The notes under the pieces are model-generated. The model ran no database searches. It was not told the origin of the DNA and was given only the letters and a program-made list of their open reading frames with translations. 64,000 nucleotides of DNA, from assembly GCA_032191485.1 (NCBI GenBank), contig JAVDOI010000007.1:24048387-24112386 (forward strand). Direction: 5' to 3'. Each line of letters opens with the position of its first letter. Position 1 is the stretch's first letter. The DNA is from Leptoclinus maculatus (lineage: Eukaryota; Chordata; Actinopteri; Perciformes; Stichaeidae). Shown here piece after piece: positions 36,001-48,518 of the stretch. A program made the position numbers and the translations under genes.

Positions 36001-36403
36001 TTGCAATCTGCTAATATATTCGACTGCATTGATGTATATGTCGGCCAATGCGTATCAATCAATTGCAGTGTAGAAATGCCAAAGATAAGTTTGAGGTCAT
36101 TTAGAAACGGTGTCATTATTACATAGATGCTGACAGAGCACGGAGTTTATTTTCGACTAAACTGTCTCGCTCAGCAATCGATTTAACGATATGGTTATCA
36201 AACACAATGTTGAATAATAATCCTAATATGCATTCTTTTTAAATTCTGCCTCAGAAATTCAACATTGGTCAGGTCATAATCATATTTCCGTGCTGATCCG
36301 TGTTTTGTTTTTTTCTCCTCCAGAGCAGCGCGGCGGCTTCAGAGGCGGCCGAGGACGAGGCTTCGGAGGCAGAGGCAACAGGAGCCGAGGCCGAATCTAC
36401 TGA
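30067..36403 (+). CDS. api5: Apoptosis inhibitor 5 (complete, 527 aa)
   Basis: Fourteen exons join in phase: 30067-30138, 31254-31415, 31584-31677, 31923-31988, 32139-32290, 32586-32792, 32966-33070, 33702-33791, 34276-34457, 34604-34697, 34788-34844, 35176-35255, 35367-35509 and 36324-36403. API5/AAC-11 is a nuclear HEAT/ARM-like helical repeat scaffold that restrains E2F1- and caspase-linked apoptosis and associates with Acinus and FGF2. The N-terminus MAVTIEDLYRSYGVLADAKD is family-typical. The leucine heptad L371-L378-L385-L392 lies at the exon 9/10 junction. A basic nuclear-localisation region follows (PKRPSGEE, VKKQ, about 455-475). The C-terminus is RGG-rich (RGGFRGGRGRGFGGRG). Exon 8 has an almost pure (TG)n tract in place of a polypyrimidine tract. 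Length is close to human (524 aa). Confidence 0.97.
33682..33699 (+). promoter_or_regulatory. (GT)9 tract abutting the API5 exon 8 acceptor
   Basis: Nine GT units directly precede the AG of exon 8, with CTGCTAAGC (candidate branch point) just upstream and no T/C tract. UG repeats bind TDP-43 and CELF proteins and can weaken splicing. The exon is 90 nt, phase 0 to 0. Confidence 0.6.
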
Positions 36404-37360
36404 GAAACTCGCACAAACGCACGCATACAGTACATGTTGCTCATTGAACTGCATCACATCAGGATCTTTTCCGCACCAAGACGGACTATTTGTCACCTAC
36501 ATTTTTATTTTTATTTTTAACTGGTCTCCACGTCTTTTTCACTTTCCAACTCACACATCCAGTTTTTTGTGTTGTTGTTTTTGGAGGGGGGGGGGGGGGG
36601 GGTTTGGTTTCCTGTCTTCAGAATATCAGACAACGGGCTCAGTCATCACAACAATTACTCCCCATAATCCTCTTGGCCACGGCGATAATCTAGATGTCTC
36701 CCCCCCCCCCCCCCTTCATTTTTAATAATATTATTCTGTGTATTTTTGTGGAACAAAAGACTGCCATGTTGTAACTGATAAATATTTTTGTCGGATTGTT
36801 GTAGGAAGAGATGAAGATCCTCTTGTTTGGAACATGTTGATGAATGCGTTTCTTTCTACCTTTTTATTTAATCTTTTTTTTTATTAGAACTTAAGTTGAA
36901 TTGGCTGACTATGCTACTTTGTATGAATCAATGATGTCGATTCATTGGATTTTTATCATAAACTTGTATGGAAGTATGAACCTTTGTCCTTTTCAACTTG
37001 TTTTCTGTAGAAGTTTGCAGTAGTGGAGCTGAAAACTAGTCTGGTATCGAGACAAAAATGCAACGTCACACAATTCTGCTGCGTTAAGTTTTCTTTTTTC
37101 ACAATTCAAAACTTGCACGTTTAAAACCTTTTCCCTCTCCTCCCATTCTGTCCTGACGATCCAATCACTCTCTTTCATCCCCTTTATCCTTTACACCCTC
37201 CCTTCTTTCCCCTATTTGTACTCTCTTATATCTGTACCAAAGCAGCGTGAGGAAAGGGTCATTTTAGCCCACGATCTGGCATCTACATTTAGAATATACA
37301 CACGCACACACGTGCCTTCTCTGCTGTCTGCATGTCTGCATCAACACTGTGCCTCCCCAC
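36404..37360. other. API5 3' UTR and flank
   Basis: G-run at about 36586-36602 and C-run at about 36701-36713 flank an otherwise plain stretch. I see no canonical AATAAA close to the stop; the transcript end is not placed. Confidence 0.45.
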
Positions 37361-39388
37361 AGCCCTGTAAGTGTGTGTGTGTGTGTGTGTGTGTGTGGGG
37401 CTTTGAAGTAGAATCAGGCTCTCAATAATTGAACGGGCTATAAATAGTTGCTGCTGTGTTTAGAACACACTTTATTTTACACACACACACACTGTTGTGT
37501 GCCCATTTTCCAACACACAACAGTATGCTATAGTTCATTCAATTCTACATTAATTAGCGTAAAGTTACGCCAAAGTCCTAATCTTGATTATTATTCCAAA
37601 ACAACTGAATTCTGATGAAGTGAATGATCATAAAGCTCTATCAAGATGAGAAGACGGCAGCTCTAAAAGTTTCACCTAAAAGCACAAACTGAAGATAAAA
37701 CAGCAAAAGGTTTAGTTTGTATGCATTATTCTGGATGTGAGATGTCAAACGTGTTGTATTTCTTACTCACCCAATCTTTACTTTGGTTTTAGCTCAGAAT
37801 CCAAGTTTGAACTAAACTAAACCTACCTATTCAAATCCTAATTTAACCCGTTTTTGTCCAGTAGCCTTGAGTCTTAGCTAAACCTTATCTAAATATAAGA
37901 CTCTGCTCTAAAGACAGATCGTATTCCCAAAATGTACCCAGAAATGAAAAAGAAGGATCATGTCCACATGCACTCGGAACAATCTGGTTCTCATTAAGAT
38001 AGAAGACACATTCACAAACACACTCACAGCTCTCAGTGGGTGCTGCTGCTGCTGCAGGTCTGCATGTGAGGACACGTGTAGGTGGATGCTTTAGAGGAGG
38101 GGAGCTCAAACTCAATTTTCTGAATCGACTGGAAGCGTTTTACAGAGGCAACTGTGAATAGTTGTAACGTTAAAAACAAACCATTTATATGAAAGTAAAA
38201 GTCATATTTAAATACATCGGCTTCAGTATGATATAAAGAAAATACAAAAAGCTGCAGAATAAGCTACATTTCTGAATGTAATTAAGGAAGTGCATGAAGA
38301 TCAAACAAACTCGTATCGTCGTCCTTTGCAGAAGGACGTTTAACATGCAGCATTTGTTGGATGGACATTGTTCTTAAAGTCCTGGAAACACAAAAAACAG
38401 ACTACTGTAAAGAAAACATCCACAATACACATTTAGGTGTTTATTTCACTACACTTTGTCTATTTGCATCTGTATATTTCTCCTAAATCCCCCAAAATGA
38501 GCATTAGATAATACTGGAATTCACAACATTTTAGAAAACTTAATATAGAAAATAATTGTCTTTATGTAAGTAATCAACTGAGATTTCATGGAGCTTCCTA
38601 TTGGTAATAATGTTGCACCCTCTTCACCTGTAGTTTCTTGTCTCAGTATGTATCATTTCATATAACATTTCAAAAATACAATGAATCCATTATATGAATT
38701 GATTAGAAATAAAGGTGGTGGTTGCTTTACAACATTGTTGAACAATACTGCACATTTTGATTGCAGAAGATATAAAAACAAAAGAGATTGTCCGTCCATG
38801 AACTGTCTCTTGCCTTTGCAGAGTCTCCCCTCTAGAGGGCGATCCAGTCCAGGGTTTTCCTCGCAGAGCAACCAGATCTATTTTTATCCCCAACCCAACG
38901 AGTCACTTAACGCTTTCATGATGTCTTTTTGTCTCTTTGTATTTCTGCTCGGGTTAGGGCGCATGGAGGAACACTGCGATCCCGGCGAGCGATGCAGAGA
39001 AGAGGAAGAGAGAGAAAATATCCTCACATCACATCCCCTCCTTTTGTTGACCCTGAATATTTAGTGATAAGGGGCCTTGTCTGTTTATTGGTCAAGTACT
39101 GTGCTCGGTCACTGCTGAAATGAAACAAGGCTGCAACAGAGAGAAAGCTTTCAAAATGTACCATCAGTTGGTTGCTTTTGATGCAATATGTGTTCCCTAA
39201 TTTGATCTCTCATCGTGACTGATTTGCAGGCTGGTCGTTTAAGTTCAAGTTCTCATTTCAGGACAGTAGGGAGCGGTATGTGACCAGGATTAAACCATCT
39301 CCTCATTGATCGTGACCAGGTATTTCCCAAAACCAGCCAGCCAGCCAACCAAAGATGCCTGGCACATGCGTTTGCGCGTGCTCACACA

Positions 39389-39451
<63 letters not shown>

Positions 39452-39840
39452 ACTCACACACTCACACACTCACGGCGGAGCTGAAAATAATCAAGCGGTG
39501 GAGGAGGATGTTGTCCTGAATAAGATGGTGAAACTTTGGAGAATTTAGTAATAGTTCAAGCAAATATGTATTGTAGTTTTATGCAAAAGTACTGCCTGCA
39601 ATACTTTATTGCTGTAATTACAAATTCAACCTGGAGTTCCTGCTTTTACTGAAACAAATGTACTGAACGTTTTTTTGCCCAGTGAAAGTGCAGCGGCACG
39701 TTTTCTCAGCACCACAGTTGTCTTTTCCCAGCTTCTTGTGAATTCTGCCCTACATCCGTCCTTGACCCTGTGATGTTATCCAACAATGTCCAGGACACGA
39801 TGTTGGGAGCGGTAAAAGGACAACAGAAATGTAGACAGCA
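37361..39840. other. Non-coding interval with microsatellites
   Basis: It contains (TG)n at 37371-37397, a MEF2-type CTATAAATAG at 37438-37447, and (CA)n then (CACACT)n at 39391-39472. No exon is supported. Confidence 0.55.
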
Positions 39841-39899
39841 CTGTATATGTTTCAGAGCTGTCCATGTTCTGAACCTCAGTGTGTGGACGAGTCCTGACG

Positions 39900-39920
39900 G
39901 GAACTGTCCGTGGTGCTGAA
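39900..39920 (-). promoter_or_regulatory. RE1/NRSE site 1 (REST)
   Basis: On the minus strand the left half is TTCAGCACCAC and the right half GGACAGTTCC with canonical spacing. There is one change in the core GGACAGC. A degenerate second copy (TTCAGAACAT then GGACAGCTCT, one base short) lies at 39854-39873 in the same orientation. Confidence 0.7.
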
Positions 39921-41737
39921 AGCACACTTAACCAACACAGGGTTTGCCCAGAATGCATCCAACGAGAACTTTGCTTGACAAAAACTTTTTTGACAAATCC
40001 ATTCCATACAATTGTGAGCAGCATTTTGGATTGAAACGGATGATTGTCGTTTGTCTTTCACTAGAATACGGTGCGTAACGTTTATTAGTGTTATGTTACC
40101 AGTATGTCTCGACGTCTTGAAAATAGTTATGGAGTTTAATAATAACATTCCTTCTATGAGGGAAGAAAGCTTTGTTGCTCCACACAGAGGTCAGAGGTCA
40201 GAGGTCGAGGCAGTTACACACCATCTGAGTTCTGCACCCAGCATTATCAGCTGGTTCTCTCCAGGCATTGATTTATCGAGCGAGGTATGGGTGCAGATAA
40301 CAACCCGGAGTTTACGCATACAACTAAATCTGTTGAGAAAGGGGAACTTTTTCTTCTATCTTATCTTTTGTATATATATAAACGCACCATCCGCCCCCTC
40401 ATGTACAATGCTGGGAATAGTAACAGCACTGTGAGGCTGGGCTAAATATAGCAGCCAGTGAGTGTTAACATGTCAACTTCAGCAGGAGTGCAGGGAAGCG
40501 GCTGCTGCACATGTGACCGCTGTGGATGTACACAGTGTCGCTATAAACACCAACCAGCCCTTCCCTCTGCTGCTGTTTATTATATGTATATATACCACGT
40601 TTTATAAAAAAAATACATCAGTTCCTCCTGTCGCACGACAAAAACACAAATGTCCCAACATACATGGAAACGATGCCAACAGAGACATATGATAGCGCTT
40701 CAATCACGAACAATCTTCACTCTCTGCCTCTCAAAGACAGAAATGATCAGAATTACCTTTTTTTTAATTTTATTTATATCGCCTTTAAAGTGAGATATTG
40801 AGGAAGTCACAAACGGCGATGAAACTGATTTCTGGACGTGGTTTTGCTCCGTTAGATCTCCGAAATCATCATTAACCTCTGCCGATAGAGCCGCATCAGC
40901 TCCTGTTATATATTTACACGATTCCGTTGATGAAGGACGGGTTTGAAATTCAGCTCTTCTAAATCTAAGAGAGGATGGGGGTGGATGATGGATTTTGGGA
41001 GGGGAGGGGGAGGGGGGGGGGTAGTTTATTTTTATCACGGCCGCCTTTCAGAAATAGTAAGCAGTCTAAAAAAAACAGACCTCATGAGTTCTTCTCAGTC
41101 GAACACGCTTGTGCAGCAAACCGTGCATTTATTTGTGATGGAAGGAGACTTTAAACACCCCCCACCCTCCCTCAGCACCACCACCACCCCCCCAAACTAT
41201 GTTACGTAATCTAACATGTGAATGTCAAGAGACAGAACGAGTCGTGGAGAGAGAGAGAGAGAGGTGAGGAGAGGGGAGGAGAAGAGGGAGAGGAGGGGGT
41301 GTTGTTTGGTCTATGCATAGAGCTCCCAAAACTCATACCCAGGGAACACAGTGTACTCTTGTGCCCCCTCCCCTCCTACCCCTCCCTCCACGCACGAGCA
41401 CAAGTTCAAGTTGGTGATTCCAACTGTATAGAAAAAGAAAACCCCAAAAACAACCTGGAATACCGGCAGCAGCATAGCGCACCGACAGAACAGGTGGCTT
41501 CCCGCATTCCCACATTCATCCCATTCACAGACTCTGCGGGACGAGATTTGTATGAATGAGTGAGTGGGAAGGTGATGGATGAATGAATGAATGACTGCAC
41601 GAAATGAGTGAATGAAGAGCAGCAGCTCGGGGCCGCGCATCTCCCCTGTCCCTCTCAATGGGTTTTCTTTTTCTTTGTTTTTTTTTTCTCTCCTGCAGAG
41701 GGAAGTACGGCTGCACGGACAATAACCAGGCATGGAG

Positions 41738-41742
<5 letters not shown>

Positions 41743-41781
<39 letters not shown>

Positions 41782-41829
41782 GGGGGGCCGGGGTGATGGG
41801 GCGGGGGGGGGGGGGGGGGGGGGGGGGGG
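41743..41829. repeat. (CA)n microsatellite and 27-base poly-G run
   Basis: (CA)n at 41743-41779, then a G-run at 41803-41829. All open frames here are low-complexity artefacts. Confidence 0.95.
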
Positions 41830-42061
41830 CATGCGCGCGCACGGCGTACATGTGACAAAGCCGTTCATAAATATTCAGCGGCTCGATTCATGCGGATTCT
41901 TCTCTTGAGGTGGTTTATTGTGTGCAGCAGAGCTCCCAACCAAGCATGTGATGCTGAGGATGGTTGGTGTGTCGGGTGTAGGAGGGGTTTGTAAGTAGTG
42001 GTGGTGTGTGTATTTGTGTGTGTGGTGCAGAGTGGAGTGGGGAGGGGAGGGGGTGGGGTTT

Positions 42062-42071
42062 CTATAAATAG
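42062..42071 (+). promoter_or_regulatory. TATA box / MEF2-like site
   Basis: CTATAAATAG contains TATAAATA directly after a G-rich Sp1/KLF-like block (about 42030-42057). Either reading is possible. A start site would fall near 42095. Confidence 0.35.
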
Positions 42072-43154
42072 CACTATAGCTCTGCTTCCATTGACATCAT
42101 TTAGGCCGGAGAGATGGAAAAATAAATAGGGGGAGGGAGGAGAGGGCGCAGGGTTCCTTAATCTGGGCTTGAAATTCAAACAAAACCTGGCCAGCCATCC
42201 CTCTGTACACACTCTCAACAATAACGGTCCCACATAGTAAACCTGGCAATGGTTCTACACTTTAGATCTATATTTTCAAGCTTCTCTTTGATTTAGATTT
42301 GGTTTGAGTGTTATTTTGTTTTATCATATGAAGCTAAACCTGAAAACAAATATGACTGAAAAACTACTTTTAACATTTTTAAGACACTTCCCTTCTGTAA
42401 TTTAACTTTTAAAAGGTATTTTAGATTTTTTAAGTATGTTTTTTAATATAATCTATTTTTTGTAACCTTTTCTCTAAATATTTTTGACTTCTTTCTTTTA
42501 ACGGAACATTTAAACCAAACAGTAGAGGGATTTAAGTTACCACAGTTTATTAAGCCGGTTTTGAGGAAACAAAAAATCGCACATGAAACCAAGTACAATA
42601 TACAAAGAGACATTACAATCCTGATATACCTTTCTCAGGAGGTTTCTTTTTTCAGTCATAATGGTTCAATATGTATAACATTACCCCGGCAAAGGATCCC
42701 TTCTATTCGGTGTGTATACTTGCCCTCATCCACAGGGGCCCGATAGTAAACATCAGACCAAAACACCCACTGTTTCCTAGAAAGACGAAGCCTACGAGTC
42801 GGAATGGAAAGCCACAAGGCAGATGGGAGGGGGACATCAAACAAATTAAAAGGACCTGTGTGTATACAACACACACATACACACAGGCAGAGATCCAAGT
42901 GGAAAAAAGGGAGGGGGAGGGGCAACATACACCCAAGGCAAATGTTTTGAAGGTATTATTATTGTATTGACGTGTTGGCGGAGGGTTGAAGCTCAATAGG
43001 CCGTATAGAGGGAGTGCCATTTTCATTTTGTTATCAAGACCAACATTTCCGCTCAAACAGGCTGTCTGACTCGCATGTTTATGTTATTATGGAGGAGGAA
43101 CGGAGGACAGCACACTGTTTTTCCATGGCCGGAGTGTCTTAGTCACACCCTGGA

Positions 43155-43178
43155 TCTCTCTCTCTCGCTCTCTCTCTC

Positions 43179-43224
<46 letters not shown>

Positions 43225-43225
43225 T
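43155..43225. repeat. (CT)n-rich tract
   Basis: About 70 bases of nearly pure CT dinucleotides. Confidence 0.9.
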
Positions 43226-45087
43226 AAGTCTGTCATCAGCTTTGGCACTGACCCCTGAATGCTGCGTGACTTCCATGGCTACTGATGACGTCTTCTATGA
43301 TACATTTCTCCCCATGTGGGTCCCCCCGCCTGCTACTGCTATCACACATCTCTTGAGTTCCACAGAGCTTGTACCTGCAACAGCACAAGTTATTGTTTTC
43401 TCATTTATTGTGAATCCCTTATAGATTCCTCTGAGAAAACTCGTCTTTCCCCTTAATTCACAGAGAGGTTCAGAGGTCAGCGGCAGCTCCAGAGCCGCCT
43501 TGAAAGGCTCTCCAGCAGGCCAGACATTTGCTTGAACCCAGGATGGACGCCCACCAGTTCAACCTGCCACCTTTTGTTCGCGACAACCTGAGCAGGTTAG
43601 TGGTACGTTCATGTATTTGGGCGTTGTACGAGCATCTTTCCTCTCTGTTGGTGATCGCACACTCCACTTCCTCCTCCCAAACGGCACTCACACCCTTTTT
43701 TTTTGTTGTCAGTGTGTTTGGTACGCAATTGTCACAGCAAAAACCTGAAAGGCGTTGTGGTAAATGGCTACCAGACGTGAGATGGAACATCCTACGACAT
43801 TTGAAATGTGTTTCTCAATTGAAGAGGATGAATCATAAGGCCTAATTCAGTCCTAATGGAGAAGTATTTTTGTCACGGTCTCTCTGCTCGCCTCCCTCCC
43901 TCCCTCCCTCCCTGTATGTGTCTCCTTCTCCCTTCTTCACTCTTGTCTTCTACTTCTCTCCACCAGACATCACACATAAAGACAGTTTCTTTCTGCACGC
44001 CTGGAAAAAAAAAACACAAATGGCAAACCAGTGACTAAAGTAGGTTGGGCAACTTTTCAAAGGAGCCAGTCTAAAAAACAGGTGGGAAAAGTTCCAAATC
44101 AGTAGCCAACATCTGTATATGACGTTTGTGTGTTTCGTAGCATGCGTGCATGCATCAATGATGATGTGTGTCTCGGAGATAGGGGCAGGTAGTTATTTTT
44201 CAAATCAACAGGTCTCTTAGCTATATTAGACTTAAAAGAGAAAGTATTGATGTTGCTCATACATTTAAAGATAACAGGCTATAACTCTTATATAAAACGT
44301 TTCTTTATTTCTCTACAGCTTCAGATTCTTCATTGAAAACACATTGACAACATATTATTAACACTTGGTAAGTCCTAATAATATTTATCAGAACAGTGTG
44401 ACCAGTAAACACGTAAATACAGGGATGTATATGTGAGTAAACTATAAATCTCCAGATAGAGTCATAATTTCTGAAAAAAACATGTATTTGCATTCTCACT
44501 TACACTTTATTCCTTCATAGAATTCAGTTTTGTGTCCTGGTGGATACTGAAACACTGAGGGCAGTGAGTCTTTCAACCACTTGCACAGTTGCATTTTTTT
44601 ATGTTTACCCCAAAGATCATGATTGTAAATCATTTGCCACAACGAGATTTTCTGATAACCCAAAGTGGTTTTAAAATGCTTGTTTAGCTTTTAAGAAGAA
44701 GGGAAATAAGGAGTACCTTCAGTTTTTTTACCTTTCAAAAATTAACATTTGGAGATGAACGGTCTTAGTTGTGTATAGTTTCTATATTGTCTCCCATAGC
44801 TTGTGAATAAGACATATTAATTGCAGCTTTGTAGTGATTCTGGGGAGTGTATTGCCATTTTCTCTCCTCAGACCATTATCAATTATCAGTCACGATATGT
44901 TCCCGGGATGCAGATGAGTCAGAGGCCTGTCAAAAATAATAGCAGTAAGACTAATTTATGGAGGCCACTCCTCTGAGTTTTCAAAAAGCTGCTTTACAAC
45001 AACATTGGGTAAGTTAGATAAAGCGTGGAAATTATTTTTTTTGAGTTTAACAGTAAAATCTTGATTGTTTTCAGCTTGTAGTGACAT

Positions 45088-45108
45088 TTCAGCACCATGG
45101 ACAGCTCC
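45088..45108 (+). promoter_or_regulatory. RE1/NRSE site 2 (REST)
   Basis: Left half TTCAGCACCAT and right half GGACAGCTCC are adjacent with canonical spacing; all core positions agree with the REST consensus. Confidence 0.85.
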
Positions 45109-45921
45109 CACACGTGAACCCTGAGACCCAACAGTGAACTCTTCCTCTAAATCCTAATACAACTCCCCATGTATCATATTCCTTGACATTAAAACCACCT
45201 CCCTGTGAATTCAACCTCTACCGAGTGAGACCTGCATGACAGAATAATTCTGGTGGCTTTGTCAAGTCTTGTGAGGCTTACCATGTAGATCAATTAACCA
45301 ATATGTTTTTTTGGGATGGTCATTACGGGTCTGCTATCCTTACTGAAAAAATCTGAAGAACGCAGCATCCCAAGAACCTGTAGAACTACACCTTCTGTCT
45401 CTCTGCTCCCTGTCTGTCTGCTTCCTTGGCTCTAACAGTTGCAGGTTAGATGGGGAAAAGGTTTTCAACATGGTCAGCTGGAGGATATTTTTAGATTGGA
45501 TAAGCCAGAGAGAGACAAACCCTTTGACCTGTTCACTAAAGCTAATACAATACTAACATCTTTATTTTAATCAATGTTTGATTTATTCAAGCCGTAGTTT
45601 TTCATAGTGCGTTTATAAATTTAATTTGTATTGTTCCCAGTGGGAACCACATTGAGCACCGGGTCTTTCGGCTTCAGATATCGATGTGTCTGGACCAGCT
45701 CTGCACCTCAGTCGGCATGGAAATGGTGGTGGTGCGGGGAAGAGAGAGGGGGGGGGGGGGATAAAACACGATGTCCCCCCCCCCCACTCCTTACCCATAC
45801 CCACCCACACACACCCCTTCACCCCAAACACTCATAAGCCCCACCCTCTCTCTTTGCCGGCTGAATTAATTTGATACTATTTTTGAAAGTCAGTGTTTCT
45901 AAGGGAAACCTAATGACGCAA

Positions 45922-45929
45922 TGACGTCA
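45922..45929. promoter_or_regulatory. Full palindromic CRE
   Basis: TGACGTCA, preceded by TGACGCAA, within a GC-richer stretch and shortly before a GA-rich tract (45965-46000). Confidence 0.6.
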
Positions 45930-46239
45930 ATGCAGGTCAATAGCACACTGCTGGAGAAGAGGACCAGAGAGAGAGAGAGAGACAGAGAGAGACAGAGAGA
46001 GACAAAGGCAGATGGAGCAAGAGAAGGAAAGGTGGTTGCAGGTTTCGTCCCCAAGACACTTTTCCAAAGCCCTTCCCTGTGTTGTGACATGAATGGTTAT
46101 AATACAAATACAAATTGCGCCCGATTTATTCCTTACCGGTAGGTTTGCGCTGATAATAGCGCAGACTCTCAGTCGCGCTTCTCCTGCCCCATTCATGTTT
46201 TCCGCCTCTGTCTGGAAGTCATTCACGCGCACACACAGA

Positions 46240-46243
<4 letters not shown>

Positions 46244-46290
<47 letters not shown>
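46244..46290. repeat. (GA)n microsatellite
   Basis: About 23 GA units. A good splice donor (AAG|GTAAGT) follows at 46756, so the tract may lie in a leader exon. Confidence 0.9.
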
Positions 46291-46291
<1 letters not shown>

Positions 46292-47758
46292 CTCACACAC
46301 AAGAGAGTATATGCAGTGAGGTGAATCGTGTGGCGCGCCTCCCCAATTGCGTATAGTCCCCCTGATTTGGCGGGCTCTTTCCGTCAGCTGGCTCACATTT
46401 GTACACTCTGTGTACTCTCCCGCTCCTCTCCAACCACCACCGCCACCCCTCCACTCCCAAACCCCTCACCCCTCCCTTCACCATCACCACCTCCGACCCA
46501 ACCAACCCACTTTTTTATTTTGAGCTGGCTCCCTGAATCCCGAATGACAACACCAAATATTTTAGTCACCGACAGAGCAGGGAGACGACGCACATCGGAC
46601 TGACCTGCTTTCTCCATCCTGACGCAGGAGCAGAGACTGTAGGCTGCCCTGCTTTCTACCCTCTCCATGTCTCCTCATTCTGCCTCAGCTTGCGCAAAGC
46701 CCCTCTTAAAAAAAAAAAGTTTAAAATGAGAGAAAAAAACTATCTAAATCCAAAAGGTAAGTGCTTTCTTTTGTAGGTGGCGCGAATCCCGACCCAGAAT
46801 GTGCTCTGCTAGTCACAGGAAGTTTGCAGTCAGACCATGCGTAGATATTTTGGGACTACGAGGGTAGTAGCACTCTCACGAGCAGGAATGTTGTGGCGGC
46901 GGACGCCCTCCAAAGTGCAGGTTACACGCCGTTTCATAGTATGAAAACTTCATCTTTCTCACATAATGATCTAAATGATGTGACAGTGTCGGCCTTTTAA
47001 GTGGGGGGGGGTCTGTTTTGTGAACCTGGCTTCTTGAGAAACAGAAGCTCTTAATCGCCCATTTTTCATTTTTTGCTGCACAAGAGACATCCAAGGATAC
47101 TTGGGTTCATCGCAGGGCATGCCTGTGTTTGCAAGCGTTACCATCTCCGGGAAATAATCTAAACACAGCAAATGGAACTGTTGTCAGGAAGGCTTTTCTG
47201 TTGTTTTTGTGTATGCATGTTGACAACGGAGGGGGATTTTGCAGGCACTCAAAAGAGAGCGGGCTGCGGTAATGCGTAGGAGTATTCACGTGTTGGGGAT
47301 CCTCTGCTTTAGGCTGCCTGCTCTGCTGAGATGCCTAGTAACAACTAAGAGCGAGACAGAGAGGGAGGGGAACTTTTGGGGAAATAGTTTTTTCTTATGT
47401 CTTATATCTTATATCTGTGATATATTTGTACTATTTTGCAACACTGGTTTCTTCCAGGTCGTGCCACTCAAAAGCGAGTATGAGTGCCTCATTCATGTGT
47501 TTTACAGAGAAAGCTCAGCTTAGATTTTAGGCGCCTTTACTTCACCACTCTGTGAACAACTTTCCGCAGCGGACTTGCGACCGTCCACGCGTGTTTTCAG
47601 CCACCTCCGACTTGCATGTTGTCTTCTTCCTTTTTCAGGGCAGTGTTCTCTAACTTTATACTTGCATGCGCTGAAGCAGCACGAGGTGACATCAGTTTCA
47701 ACCGGCTGCTTTGTGCAGCAGCAGGGAGGTTATAGACACGACAGACTGACTGAGCTGT

Positions 47759-47779
47759 GTCAGCACCATGGACAGCGCC
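47759..47779 (+). promoter_or_regulatory. RE1/NRSE site 3 (REST)
   Basis: Left half GTCAGCACCAT and right half GGACAGCGCC with canonical spacing; only the first base differs from the strongest consensus. A possible donor (GAG|GTAAAG) lies 49 bases downstream at 47828. Confidence 0.85.
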
Positions 47780-48252
47780 TATAGCTCAACTGCATGTTTC
47801 AGCTGCGTCCACATGTCACCGCCGGGAGGTAAAGTTGATTTACGGCAATACACAGTGCTTTAGGTGGTGACCAACGTTAAAAATCACTTAAATCAATACT
47901 TTAAAAAAAGTAGAAAACAGGTGTTTTCCTCGATAGCCCGTATACATACTGAAGATGAATGCCTTGAAGATATCAGCCTAAAGCACTTCGAGTGTAGGTG
48001 TTTATTGCTGTCAATTTCTGGCTTTCACTTGTTGCGGTTGTTTTAAAGCGAGCACCACCTGTAATGAATTAGTTTCGACAGTGAGAGCTGCGTCGTGTTT
48101 CCCCCTATCGTTATAAGAGGAAGTCGGACAAAGGCTTCACAAAGGGGGGGGGGGGGGGGGGGGTCTGCTACGGCTTGCAACTTGCAGGAGTCAGGAGTGC
48201 ATACTTTTCAAGGGGGTATGAGTGGGGGTGGGAGTGGCGGGGAGTTGGTTGT

Positions 48253-48283
<31 letters not shown>

Positions 48284-48432
48284 GGATTAGGGAGGATCTC
48301 TGGCTGAGTTTGTCGACACCACGCGGTGATCTCGGCGCACTGCACTGAGGAACCTCGGCTGCGACTCCCATTGATACTGCTCCCTCTTTGATTGAATGCT
48401 TTTGGACTTCAGGGAATTGTTAGTGTGTACAT

Positions 48433-48440
<8 letters not shown>

Positions 48441-48517
<77 letters not shown>
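48441..48517. repeat. (GT)n microsatellite
   Basis: About 38 uninterrupted GT units, preceded by poly-G runs near 48145-48162 and 48267-48285. Confidence 0.95.

Positions 48518-48518
<1 letters not shown>

Noticed and set aside
41311..41868. 185-codon minus-strand open frame
   Set aside because: Proline and cysteine/valine runs come from the poly-G and (CA)n tracts.
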